Translations under genes and position numbers: made by a program
The notes under the pieces: model-generated
What the model saw: the letters and a program-made list of their open reading frames with translations, nothing else
Databases searched by the model: none
What the model was told of the DNA's origin: nothing
Shown: one piece after another, positions 17,301-25,600 of the stretch
How the letters are laid out: every line of letters begins with the position of its first letter
Numbering within the stretch: the first letter of the stretch is position 1
Source: Branchiostoma floridae
Taxonomy: Eukaryota; Chordata; Leptocardii; Amphioxiformes; Branchiostomatidae
NCBI RefSeq assembly: GCF_000003815.2
Contig: NC_049989.1
Span: 17,749,124 to 17,776,478 of the forward strand
Length of the DNA stretch: 27,355 bases
Reading direction: 5' to 3'

Positions 17301-17518
17301 TCCTGTAAAACACAACAAATCCTGCATGTAAACGGAAACCTAAGGACTTGAAAGATCGAATCGGCCAAAAAATACATAACCACCCATGCGCTCAAAAGTG
17401 CCCCCTATCAACATACATGATCAAGTGGTCTACAGCCGGTCGCTGAAATCAATGAGATTATTTCTGCATATTTGTCAATGCCTACATGTTCGTATTGCAA
17501 TATCGTACCTCTAGCCAT
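14180..17518 (-). CDS. KMT5A: KMT5A (SET8/PR-Set7) histone H4 lysine-20 monomethyltransferase, complete
   Basis: Eight coding exons on the - strand (17509-17518, 17235-17302, 16621-16804, 15897-16197, 15504-15588, 15290-15349, 14931-15121, 14180-14393) total 1113 nt, that is 370 aa plus stop, with phases agreeing at every junction. The start MARGRSKKNK resembles the vertebrate MARGR start. A basic, disordered N-terminal half carries a PIP-box-like QVVITDFF (res. 39-46) and, at res. 196-206, SHHIDDYFVRR just before RKSQAELK. The SET domain spans about res. 236-362: GKGRGVVATKAF, DPSTGCYMYYF, RLINHS (312-317) and YDYGDRSKAS, ending SHPWL. Family role: nuclear enzyme making H4K20me1 in G2/M, needed for chromatin compaction and replication licensing, and destroyed in S phase through PCNA-CRL4-Cdt2. 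Divergent from SBNO1 and convergent with RILPL. Length is close to the human protein (about 390 aa). Confidence 0.95.
14394..14930. other. KMT5A intron 7 with a direct repeat
   Basis: Two copies about 123 bp apart of a segment starting cacaaata(c/t)agttaacac (from 14410 and 14533) lie next to the exon 8 acceptor. Near 14840-14905 is a stretch (aaatcaagcttctag ... aatcagaccctaacagtgag) resembling 25430-25515, probably a shared dispersed repeat. No coding. Confidence 0.55.
14931..15121 (-). CDS. KMT5A: KMT5A exon 7: N-terminal half of SET domain
   Basis: After tttttcctag (minus) it reads VVDIEGKGRGVVATKAF, GRGDFVVEYAGDLID, AKDREAKYAEDPSTGC and YMYYFKYRNKTY, ending TG/gtgagt in phase 2. The joined codon gives KTYC-VDAT, as in vertebrate KMT5A. 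Confidence 0.95.
15122..15289. other. KMT5A intron 6
   Basis: Short intron with gtaagg donor and tttcctag acceptor on the - strand; no feature inside. Confidence 0.6.
15290..15349 (-). CDS. KMT5A: KMT5A exon 6: pre-SET helix
   Basis: A 20-codon phase 0-0 exon between ttttttcag and gtaagg (minus) reading QEKEEWIEQQILANAEEGME. It matches the charged helix before the SET domain in vertebrate KMT5A, which also ends in EEGM. Confidence 0.88.
15504..15588 (-). CDS. KMT5A: KMT5A exon 5: PIP2-like region
   Basis: After tttttttccag (minus) it completes Arg and reads RDRKPVKSHHIDDYFVRRSA then RKSQAELK before gtaggc. It aligns with the vertebrate LTDFYPVRRSSRKSKAELQ region, the PCNA-dependent degron. 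Here the TD is replaced by DD and the spacing to the basic residues differs. Confidence 0.9.
15589..15896. other. KMT5A intron 4
   Basis: About 310 bp with no recognisable element; donor gtatga (minus) and an A-rich + strand tract forming the acceptor pyrimidines. Confidence 0.55.
15897..16197 (-). CDS. KMT5A: KMT5A exon 4: disordered N-terminal region
   Basis: A 301-nt exon (phase 1 to 2) after ttctgctgcag on the - strand. It reads SQLISTGLVTPETTPTKTK, KPGKVLMSQLKPKS and, near the end, KGRGRKNGKKAPSTSVSR then PSSARKR. Ser/Thr/Lys-rich low-complexity composition fits the unstructured basic region of KMT5A; no domain is seen and sequence similarity here is weak. Confidence 0.8.
16198..16620. 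other. KMT5A intron 3
   Basis: About 420 bp, no coding or recognisable repeat; donor gtttga (minus). Confidence 0.55.
16621..16804 (-). CDS. KMT5A: KMT5A exon 3: PIP1-like motif
   Basis: Begins after gctgaccag (minus) and reads EPTMQGEEKAGTQVVITDFF, then PKSPENKTLSSSPHRI and ELIDIAKATEDVVVTRRP. It ends G/gtttga in phase 1. QVVITDFF is a full PIP-box consensus (Q-x-x-I-x-x-F-F) with the Thr-Asp pair typical of CRL4-Cdt2 degrons. Position and the trailing SP.NK resemble the human QSKIYSYMSPNK segment. Confidence 0.88.
16805..17234. other. KMT5A intron 2
   Basis: About 430 bp. Contains a twice-repeated motif (ccagc(c)ctccactatacta, near 16889 and 16948) and a tttgtttgtttgttt microsatellite near 17043. 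No coding supported. Confidence 0.5.
17235..17302 (-). CDS. KMT5A: KMT5A exon 2
   Basis: After gttttacag (minus), GA completes Gly and the frame reads RSKKNKHVKGAASPQV then CKTKET, ending at gtaagc in phase 0. Chosen over the longer overlapping frame because it joins MARG upstream and EPTMQG downstream without a phase conflict. Confidence 0.82.
17509..17518 (-). CDS. KMT5A: KMT5A exon 1: start codon
   Basis: ATG at 17518-17516 (minus), then GCT AGA G before donor gtacga. Encodes MARG, which with exon 2 gives MARGRSKK, like the MARGR start of vertebrate KMT5A. Too short to find by ORF length alone; the MARGR match and phase are the evidence. Confidence 0.82.
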
Positions 17519-17619
17519 TGTTCAACTCTCCAAATGATCGAGAAAAACGCGGAAAATCGGTACAAAATTGATCGAAGACAACGTCCAGCTCACAGGCCTG
17601 CAGCTCAGCTTGGCTGTGT

Positions 17620-17625
17620 TTCAAA
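17620..17625 (-). promoter_or_regulatory. CHR-like element TTTGAA
   Basis: Minus-strand TTTGAA about 100 bp upstream of the KMT5A ATG and 32 bp downstream of the proximal CCAAT box, a spacing typical of DREAM/MuvB-regulated G2/M promoters. A tttaaa variant lies at 17635-17640. A 6-mer alone is weak; the spacing raises it. Confidence 0.45.
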
Positions 17626-17657
17626 CTGTGGGGATTTAAATCAAATGCTGGGCTGTG

Positions 17658-17662
17658 ATTGG
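17658..17662 (-). promoter_or_regulatory. CCAAT box (NF-Y), proximal
   Basis: Minus-strand aaccaatcac, a good NF-Y core with flanks, about 140 bp upstream of the KMT5A ATG. Confidence 0.6.
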
Positions 17663-17676
17663 TTCATCTTTCATCT

Positions 17677-17685
17677 GGCGCCAAA
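17677..17685 (-). promoter_or_regulatory. E2F-type site TTTGGCGCC
   Basis: Minus-strand tttggcgcc matches the E2F/DP consensus TTTSGCGC and lies between the two CCAAT boxes upstream of KMT5A, a gene known in vertebrates to be cell-cycle controlled. Confidence 0.6.
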
Positions 17686-17702
17686 TGATTAGGAGTGCGC
17701 TG

Positions 17703-17707
17703 ATTGG
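17703..17707 (-). promoter_or_regulatory. CCAAT box (NF-Y), distal
   Basis: Minus-strand agccaatcag, a near-ideal NF-Y site 45 bp upstream of the proximal CCAAT box. Confidence 0.62.
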
Positions 17708-18104
17708 CTACAGCCTGTCACCCTTGACCTCTTTTAGTATTTTTTATCGTTTGCAACGGTTTTGTATGAAACTATGATTTCATAGACAATAATTTGATAT
17801 CATATTGAATTCAGACAAATATGATAAACTGTGACGACGCGTTCAACAAGACTCTTGCAAAAGAGCTCACATGATGACGTTGTTCGAGAAAATTCGAGAT
17901 CGTGGGACATTTGATTACCTTTTACCATAGGGTAGGATTAGCAAGAAGGCTATCATCTACCCATAATAACTCTAGTAAAACACCAGATTTCGATATTGTG
18001 TACTATGTTTCTGATACAAATATATATGTGTCATTTTGTTAGCTTCACAAGTATCTACAAAAACTCATATTACTGGAAAATATAAAATTTCAAAATATTT
18101 TTGC

Positions 18105-18228
18105 CCCCGCCCGGGGAAGAATGTAAAGGTCCAAAGGATAAGAACAAAATGGTGGCCGCGATGGTCACTCGAGCACAGGATGGCGACGTGCTTTACACTG
18201 CTGCGAAAGGTTGGCTAGAGGGCGAAAG
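18105..18228 (+). other. candidate SBNO1 5' UTR exon with overlapping uORF
   Basis: GC-rich start, a YY1-like aaaatggtggccgcgatgg at 18147-18165, and a strong donor gaaag/gtaagg at 18228/18229. SBNO1 coding starts exactly at an acceptor (19520), so a non-coding exon must lie upstream; this is the best candidate. An ATG at 18149 (aacaaaATGG) would open a 39-codon frame crossing the junction and ending at 19557-19559, out of frame with SBNO1. A second possible exon end is ccttg/gtaaga at 18523. No transcript evidence. Confidence 0.5.
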
Positions 18229-19519
18229 GTAAGGCGATCTGACACACCACGTTACACTTATCGTGAGATAAGAAGTCAAGGATTCATTTGAGTGGATCAG
18301 AATCATCATTCACGCCCTAGTTATGAAAATAATCGCCTGTGGATTTGGTGTGTTTTGCCGGTTCACGCCGGTTTGTTACCACACGTAACTGCCCTTGGAT
18401 GCTGCGTTATACCAGGACCATGCCCGTCTATATTCGGGATCCCCGTCACTACGCAAGTCATTCCAGTAAAAGAAGACTTTCAGGTCGAACGTGCTTTTTC
18501 AAAACCACCCCATGGCCACCTTGGTAAGACCACAAACTGATGAATAGTTGATAGTTTCTGGTTCCAACCCGGAAGTCATGATTTCACTTCCACGTGCGCA
18601 TGTTTGTTTGGCAAAAATGAGTCAGTGAACTATAAGTTTCCATTATGATTACGAGACCTGAGGCACCATTTTCAGATAGAAGGGGAATCGACTGAGCCGA
18701 TCATAGACTACCTCATCTTTGGATCTATCGAATTTTCTCTCTCGCATTTTTGTCAGCCAGGATTTAGACCGGAGGTTTCGAAACTCAGTATGTCTGCTTC
18801 CTCTTTTTAATCTCAGAACGGAAAGCGCCTGTTCCTCAGTATTATCTGTTTCCCAACACCCTGGACATGAAAGACATTGAACTCTCTGTTGCTTTCAAAA
18901 CAGCAGAAGCCACCAATATCACATTTTCTTCATATGCTATCCATAAGAAAAGCTAATTCCTAGTCTGTGTGATTTTGGTGTTTTCTATCACAATTTGACA
19001 AAATGACAATGAAAATGAAACTGAACGATTTTCAATATGAAAGCAGACATCACTCATTGGGCAACCATGACACAGCAGTTAAACTAGACTTTGTTCAAAA
19101 CTGAAGTGATTCAGCACTGCTCTACTCAAGTAACATCCTTTGTATCCTCTAAAAGGGGTCTGCATGCCCTTTTAGGTAAGAGTGTAATCAGCTGTTTTAA
19201 TTACTCACAGTTTGTAGCTTGACCCCTTAAATTTATCGTGAACTTTAATCAGTGAATTCTACGCATAGGGTAATGAAGTAATACTTACTAACTTAGGCAC
19301 TGCCTAACGTAAATCATTGATGGTAAGTTGCCCCATGCAGGACCCTTAGAGCCAAATAACTTCAACCTTCTTGAATTAGTGAGCTGTAAACGGGCAAACG
19401 TTTCATTGCAAGCAACTGCCATTAAAAAGGCAACAAAATAATGTTTCAGTGTCTCAGAAAAGTACAGGATCATGCTACAGAAATTGTAACAAATGTATTA
19501 TTATTATTTTTTGTTCCAG
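18229..19519. other. SBNO1 5' UTR intron (inferred)
   Basis: About 1.3 kb before the acceptor ttgttccag. Small open stretches near 18292-18540 have no recognisable similarity. No element identified. Confidence 0.5.
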
Positions 19520-19669
19520 ATGGGTGACAGTTCGTTTGACCTCCTGTCGGCCGCGCTAGACGAGAGTGGGCTGGCGTTCGATGCCAACGACATCCTCAAC
19601 CCTCCGACAGACGCAGGTCAGGGGTCAGGGACGGATGGAGGCGCGGACCCAGGCAGTGTCCTGGCTCAG
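19520..19669 (+). CDS. SBNO1: SBNO1 coding exon 1
   Basis: The ATG is the first base after ttgttccag. Reads [18 protein letters not shown], then [14 protein letters not shown], similar to the D-L-L-x-A-A-L-x-E-S-G start of human SBNO1. Ends CAG/gtatga, phase 0, 50 codons. Confidence 0.88.
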
Positions 19670-22600
19670 GTATGACAGTCGTTATGATGATAATGTTGCA
19701 GATATGTAATGCTAGTGCACCTTTATTGGCAGAGTAACCTATATACGTTGTGTTTACCGGAATACCCACACGGCATTAAGGGATATAAAGTCGACGGTCG
19801 GTGGTTTCAAGTTGTGATATGTTCAAACTATTGTAGTTTGAAACTATTTATCGTCTGTCGACTTCATATCCTTTAACACCCGTTTTCGAAAGCAACGGAT
19901 ATAGGTTACCCTGCAGATAAAGGTGAAATAACGTTAGTCATTATCTTAGTCTTTTATGTCAGGCCATGTTGATTTGATTTTAAGGATGACATCCTATGGG
20001 GAAGCCAAACTGATGCAAGCATGCAAATAAAGAAAAGTTTGGCCAGAAAAAGTTTCCTTCATTTTGAAATGTAAGTGGTCATCAGGAAGGTTGAGAAAAG
20101 GACTAAACACACATTGTATGGTATGCCAAATACATGTAGTAGAGTCTTCATTCCTGTTATTTAACATCTCCTTTGTTTTCTTTGACCTTCGAATTGACTT
20201 TGGCATTCCATTACATCAGTATCTGTTCTCTTATTTGTTTCAATCTATGGTATATGCTCATTTTATAGCTGCTTTGTATGATTTACAGCAGTATCGTTGG
20301 AAACTTTTTTGTGACATATTAATAGATAATACTAGAAACCTTGATGGCACTGTTATACGCTTGTTGCCTTATTGTTCCAGGCCATGGCAGTTAGTGGTCT
20401 GGAGATGGACCCAAACAACGACCCCCTCCTCATGGCACTGAGGGACGACCCAGCTCCTGTGTCACAAGCACACAAAAAGGTAGCCACAAACTTTTACATT
20501 GAATATTGTATGGCAACCTGTATTATGCCATGCCTGTTGCTTTATGATATAGAAAAACAAATGTATGTCAAGCATATTCATTACCTTGCCACTGTCACTA
20601 TACACATGGAAATATCGTTGACACTTTATTTTATTTTATGTTATTTTATCCATATGTTTGTAAGGAAGATTTCTATGTTAAACATCAAAATAGAAGTCAC
20701 GTGTAAAACAATAGGAAGTTAAATGGTGTTTATTTGGTTGCACTTTGCATTTTCCTTCACTTCTCTTCTCTTCACTTTGCGTTTTCCTTTACATTTCTCT
20801 CACTACATGTCAGTGAACCACTAGGTTCTAGTCTAGCTCACTTCATTATCCTGTGCAAGTACCAGTCNNNNNNNNNNNNNNNNNNNNNNNNNNNNNNNNN
20901 NNNNNNNNNNNNNNNNNNNNNNNNNNNNNNNNNNNNNNNNNNNNNNNNNNNNNNNNNNNNNNNNNNNGGGCTTGTGAATAAGGTAACTTAAAGTTAAATG
21001 TCTATTTTTTCTTTAGGAGGAGCCACGTGTCATACATATAACAGCCACCCAGCCGCCTATCGTATCCCGCTCCGCCGTCACCACGGTGGTTACTAACGCA
21101 ACCACAGGTCAGAGGGTCATCCACGTGCCTGTGGCCACGACGGGAGTTCTGAGGCAACAGCCTTCCGTTACCAAAGTTGTCACGCGACCCGTTTCAACGA
21201 CGATTCCAAAGACTGAGCAGAACAGACTGATCGCAAACCTTCTGTCAGACAAGGCAGCGTCTCGAAATGTCGTCAGCGTTTCTGTACCAAGAAGATCGTC
21301 CTCACCAAACATACAGGTGATCTCGCTACCCAGAACGCCTGGTCCGAACTCGTCAGCGTCTGTGTATGTCCGTACGCTCCCCAGCAATGCTTTGCAGCGT
21401 GCATCGGCCAGTAGTAGTGTAGGGTCTTCTGTGGGGAATAGAGTTTTTTCTTCTATTGGAAATGTTGCATCAAGTCACACGGTCACCTCTGCAGCCAATG
21501 GCAGTGTGAAAAAGGAGTTAACGGGGAAGGACGTCTCAAGACTGTGGGCTAACGAAGACATCAAGATGAGGAGCCTCTCACCAACTCCTGTGAGTATTCT
21601 TTGTTCATGTCTTGTAGCTTATTGGGTATCAAAAGAATATGATTTTTGTCAACGGAGATTTGTTCTGTACCTGTATATTTTGATGTCTCTTGTGCTATTT
21701 TAGAAGATTGACTGATTTTCTCCCTACGCCCATTTCAAATTCTATGCTAGTAAGTTTATACATTTGAGACTTTATTTGAAAATCCATTCCTGGACTTCAT
21801 GACAAACAATGATGTACATACAAAATGTTAATATTTACACATTTGGGAAGTTGTCTGACTTGTTTTGTCTCCATGACGTCAGGGCCAGTCATCTCAGGCT
21901 GCCGGCAGTGCTGTCAAAACTGCACATCGAGAGGAGGAGGAGGAAGAGGAAGAGGAGGAAGAGTTGGGCGTGGCAGAGACGTATGCTGAATACACGCCTA
22001 GTAAATGTAAGCAGAGACATATGCTGAATACAAGCCTTGTAAATGTAATATAAGGAGAGACATATGCTGAATACCTGTTTTGCCCTCCCCATCACTTTGT
22101 GGTGAATTGAAATAACAGATGAACAAATTGTTTTCTAGTGGATATTGGACTGGGACATCCAGACTCCGTTGTGGAGACGAGTTCTCTGTCCAGCGTGCAG
22201 CCGCCGGACGTCTGGTACAAGCTGGCCATCCCCGAGCACATCATCGACTACGGGTACCTGTCGGCACTGCAGCTGGAGGCGATAACGTACGCGTGTCAGC
22301 AGCACGAGATCTTCCTACAGAGTGGGGAGAGGGCTGGCTTCCTTATAGGTGAGATCTGGAGACTGTAGATCAGTGTTCTAGCCAATCTGAAATTTTTAAA
22401 AATAAAAATCCTGTCAAAGGCACGATGATCCTAGGGGGATTCTGGGTCATGCTCCCCAGGAAAATTTTGAAATTTAGACCCTTTGAAGTGCTATTTCCTT
22501 TATTTTGAGGGGCAAATTTTGCTTGTAGTCTCAGCTTGGTTCAATTAATATCTTTATTAATTTTTGTCCGTGCCCAAAATTCTGTCAAAGTTCAGAAGGA

Positions 22601-25600
22601 TGGATGGTGGCTAGAACCCTGCTGTAGATTCACTTATTTTCACTACAACTTAATGTCACGGTAGGGAAAAAGGAGGTTTTTGCAGTTGCAGTTCAGTTAC
22701 TGTAGTACATGTAGGTACATTGAAAGTGCATGTTCACTATGTCACAAAACATGGTAAAAATAAAACCACCGCGACAGTGAATAGTTCAAGATTTGTAGAC
22801 TTTGTTTGAGAAGTTAATATATGATCGGAAATGTAATACATTTTATTATACATGAATGATATTTTGTTTCAGTGATTCAGATAAGCGTATTAGAAAACAA
22901 ATTTCCAAGTGCCTTGCGTCACACGTTTTTGTTTGTAGTCATGAAAGTCTGTATTTTGGTAATTCCTTCATATTTGAGGGTTGATATCATCTTTATTGAC
23001 ATATAAACGCAACACATTTAAAATCAACATACAAGATGAGTTTAAAAGACGAAGAAGCCTAGGCCGACCCCTTAGTCGGAATAGTAACAATTCTGGAGGG
23101 CGCAAGGTAAAACATCAGGTGTGCATTCGACATCTAACATTCCACTTGATATGCCATTGGCAATCTCACATATTGATTGATTGATTGATTGATTGATTCC
23201 AGGTGACGGTGCTGGTGTTGGGAAAGGCAGAACGATAGCGGGGATAATCTACGAGAACTACCTCCTGGGAAGGAAGAGATCATTATGGTAGGTGTTCGGA
23301 TGTCTTATCAGGGCTCGAAATTCATTTTTGGGATCAGGTGCACTGGTGCACCCAGCTTAAAAAATTGGGTGCACCAAAAAATTTTTGGGTACACCACTTA
23401 AATTTAAGTAGAATGTAAAAAAAAATGTAATAACAAAACTTAGTTAAAAACTATCAAATTCTTAAACAAGTAACATGACAGACATTTTATTATCTTTCTA
23501 ACACTTAGATGTCAAGAATATGATGTATACAAGTATACTTGAATGTCTTGATATCTTTCCATACATAAACCTAAGAAAATATTTGGGTGCACCCTGTACA
23601 CCCACTGAAAAAAATTGGGTTCACAGTTCCAATTTTGGGAATGCACTCAGTATTTCGAGCCCTGCTTACGTATTTACTGATTGAAATTGAAGTGATACTT
23701 TTGAACTTGATGTGGCTGTTTTTGTGTCATGCACTAGACTGGTAACACTAGCTCACCTTTATCTGCTGGATAACCTATATCTGTTGTTACATCAAACTGC
23801 AATATTTTCAAATATTGGAGTAATTTACATCCATTGCTGTATAAAACTGCAATATTTTCAAAATATTACAGTTTGAAACCAGCGTCCGTCAACTTGATAT
23901 CCTTGTATCCCTTGTTTTTAAAAACAATGGATATAGGTTACCCCCAAATAAAGGTGAACTAGCGTTACAGCAATGAATAATAGTAATCAGAAAATCTAAT
24001 ATGTACAAATGGTCCTTACTTTTTTGTTGCAGGTTGAGTGTTTCTAATGATCTAAAGGTGGATGCTGAGAGGGACCTGAAAGATATCGGTGCCAAAGTGT
24101 CAGTTCACTCCCTCAACAAGGTGCGCAAAGTCGTCAAAACTTCAATTATCGTTGACAATGTAGAGTCATGTTGAGATATATTCAGTTTTTTGACAGTAAT
24201 CATTTTTTGACCGGAGTTTGGGTATCCCTGGTGAGTAGCATCAAAGGTGTGAGAGCCTTTGAATGGCATGAGGGGCTAGGCTAATGGACACAAGATCAGG
24301 AGGTCAAGGATTCTATTTCTAGCACTCCTAGTCGCTGTGTCCTTGGGAAAGGCATCTAACACGGCTGACTTTCCTAGTCGCCGTGTCCTTGGGAAAGGCA
24401 CCTAACACGGCTGACTTTCCTCACTCCACCCAGGTACAAAAATGGGTACCTGACTTTGGTTGGGGAGTTAGGAGGCAGTGGAAGGAGAGAGACGGGCTCA
24501 ACCTTTGACTGCAGTGCCCTAGATGCAGTGAATTGTTACCCACTGCTCTACAGCCTCAAAGAGGCTATGGGACTCATCTCCAAACAGACGGATCATAAGA
24601 TAGTATCAAAAGCTGGCAGAGGAGTGAAGTCAGCCTAGTGTATTCGACCGGAGGTAGACGACAGACCTCCTCTGGCCAGCTATACTCCTTGGCTGGCTTT
24701 GATACTATCTTAAATGCCACCGGTAATCTTCTTGGAGATTATATGGCACTACCTTTACATTTTTTAGTGGGTATTTTTTTTACATTCAATTTTCAGAAAA
24801 TCAATGCTGTTCTCTTGTCTTTCATTCTAGTTCAAGTACCATGCCAAGATCTCCTCCAAGGAGAACGGCGGGGTGAAGAAAGGCGTGACGTTCGCCACCT
24901 ACTCTTCCCTGATTGGTGAGAGCCAGGGGAGCGGCAAGTACCGCACCAGGATGCAGCAGATCCTCCACTGGTGCGGCGAGGACTTCGATGGAGTCGTATC
25001 CTTTTTTGGTGTAGCTCACCATGAACTATCAATCAATCAATCAATCATTTGCAGTCATCATAGTCTGATGCATAGCGGCTACAGACATGGAAAGTTCATG
25101 CCAGGGTGATCTGTCCTGGTCGTACTCCCTCCAGTTGGTTCTGGTGACCCCCAGCTCTTTGAGTTTGTTGAAAATTTGGTCAAATTTGACCCCAGCTCTT
25201 TGAGTTTGTTGAAAATTTGGTCTTCCCATTTTTGGTCTTTCCATTTTTGGTCTTCCCATTTTTGGTCTTCCCATTTTTGGTCTTCCCATTTTTTTTCTTC
25301 CCATCTTCCCTTGGGCAATCTCTTGGGCGTTTCCAAACAGGGTTTGGGTCCGAGGTTGTCAGTTTTATCGCGTCCTGAGTGGGGACTGCTCTTGATGCGT
25401 GTCCTAGGAAAGTCATCCATGAACTAGCTTGACTAAATCACACTTCTAGTTGGCAGCTGCCCTTTTTTTGGTCGGACCACTAGAAGGAGTCTCAATCAGC
25501 CCCTGACAGTGACAGAAACTGTAACACAGGATAGACAAGAATTTAATTTAAAAGATTTGTCGCTGGCCATTGCCAAGTACTTTCTCTGCAGCAAAGTTTC

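Larger units (their letters stand above)
17519..18148. promoter_or_regulatory. divergent promoter region KMT5A / SBNO1
   Basis: About 0.6 kb between the KMT5A start codon and the candidate SBNO1 first exon, which point away from each other. The KMT5A-proximal part has two CCAAT boxes, an E2F-type site and a CHR-like element. The SBNO1 side has a GC-rich patch (cccccgcccgggg near 18105) and a YY1-like block. No TATA box is obvious. Shared regulation is inferred from the geometry. Confidence 0.7.
25028..25425 (-). mobile_element. non-LTR retrotransposon 3' end (reverse transcriptase C-terminus), frameshifted
   Basis: On the - strand a broken frame reads GRWE..., then WEDQ units, IFNKLKELG and [17 protein letters not shown]. 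This follows the usual C-terminal pattern of LINE ORF2 proteins (GRP..RWED....L.ELG...W...A.DR..W). A (TGAT)n tail (atcaatcaatcaatca at 25028-25046) ends the element. A 15-bp repeat encoding KWEDQ and a 41-bp tandem duplication disrupt the frame. 5'-truncated and inactive; clade not assigned. Confidence 0.72.

Noticed and set aside
18292-18540. Small open frames between KMT5A and SBNO1 suggesting another gene
   Set aside because: No family resemblance; could at most be an alternative 5' exon ending at the gtaaga near 18523.
22119-22352. Alternative frame over SBNO1 exon 5
   Set aside because: Shadow of the exon whose other frame matches SBNO1 throughout.
24456-24919. Two + strand open frames of 60 and 93 residues
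   Set aside because: They run through a SINE-like element and hairpin and then out of frame over SBNO1 exon 8.
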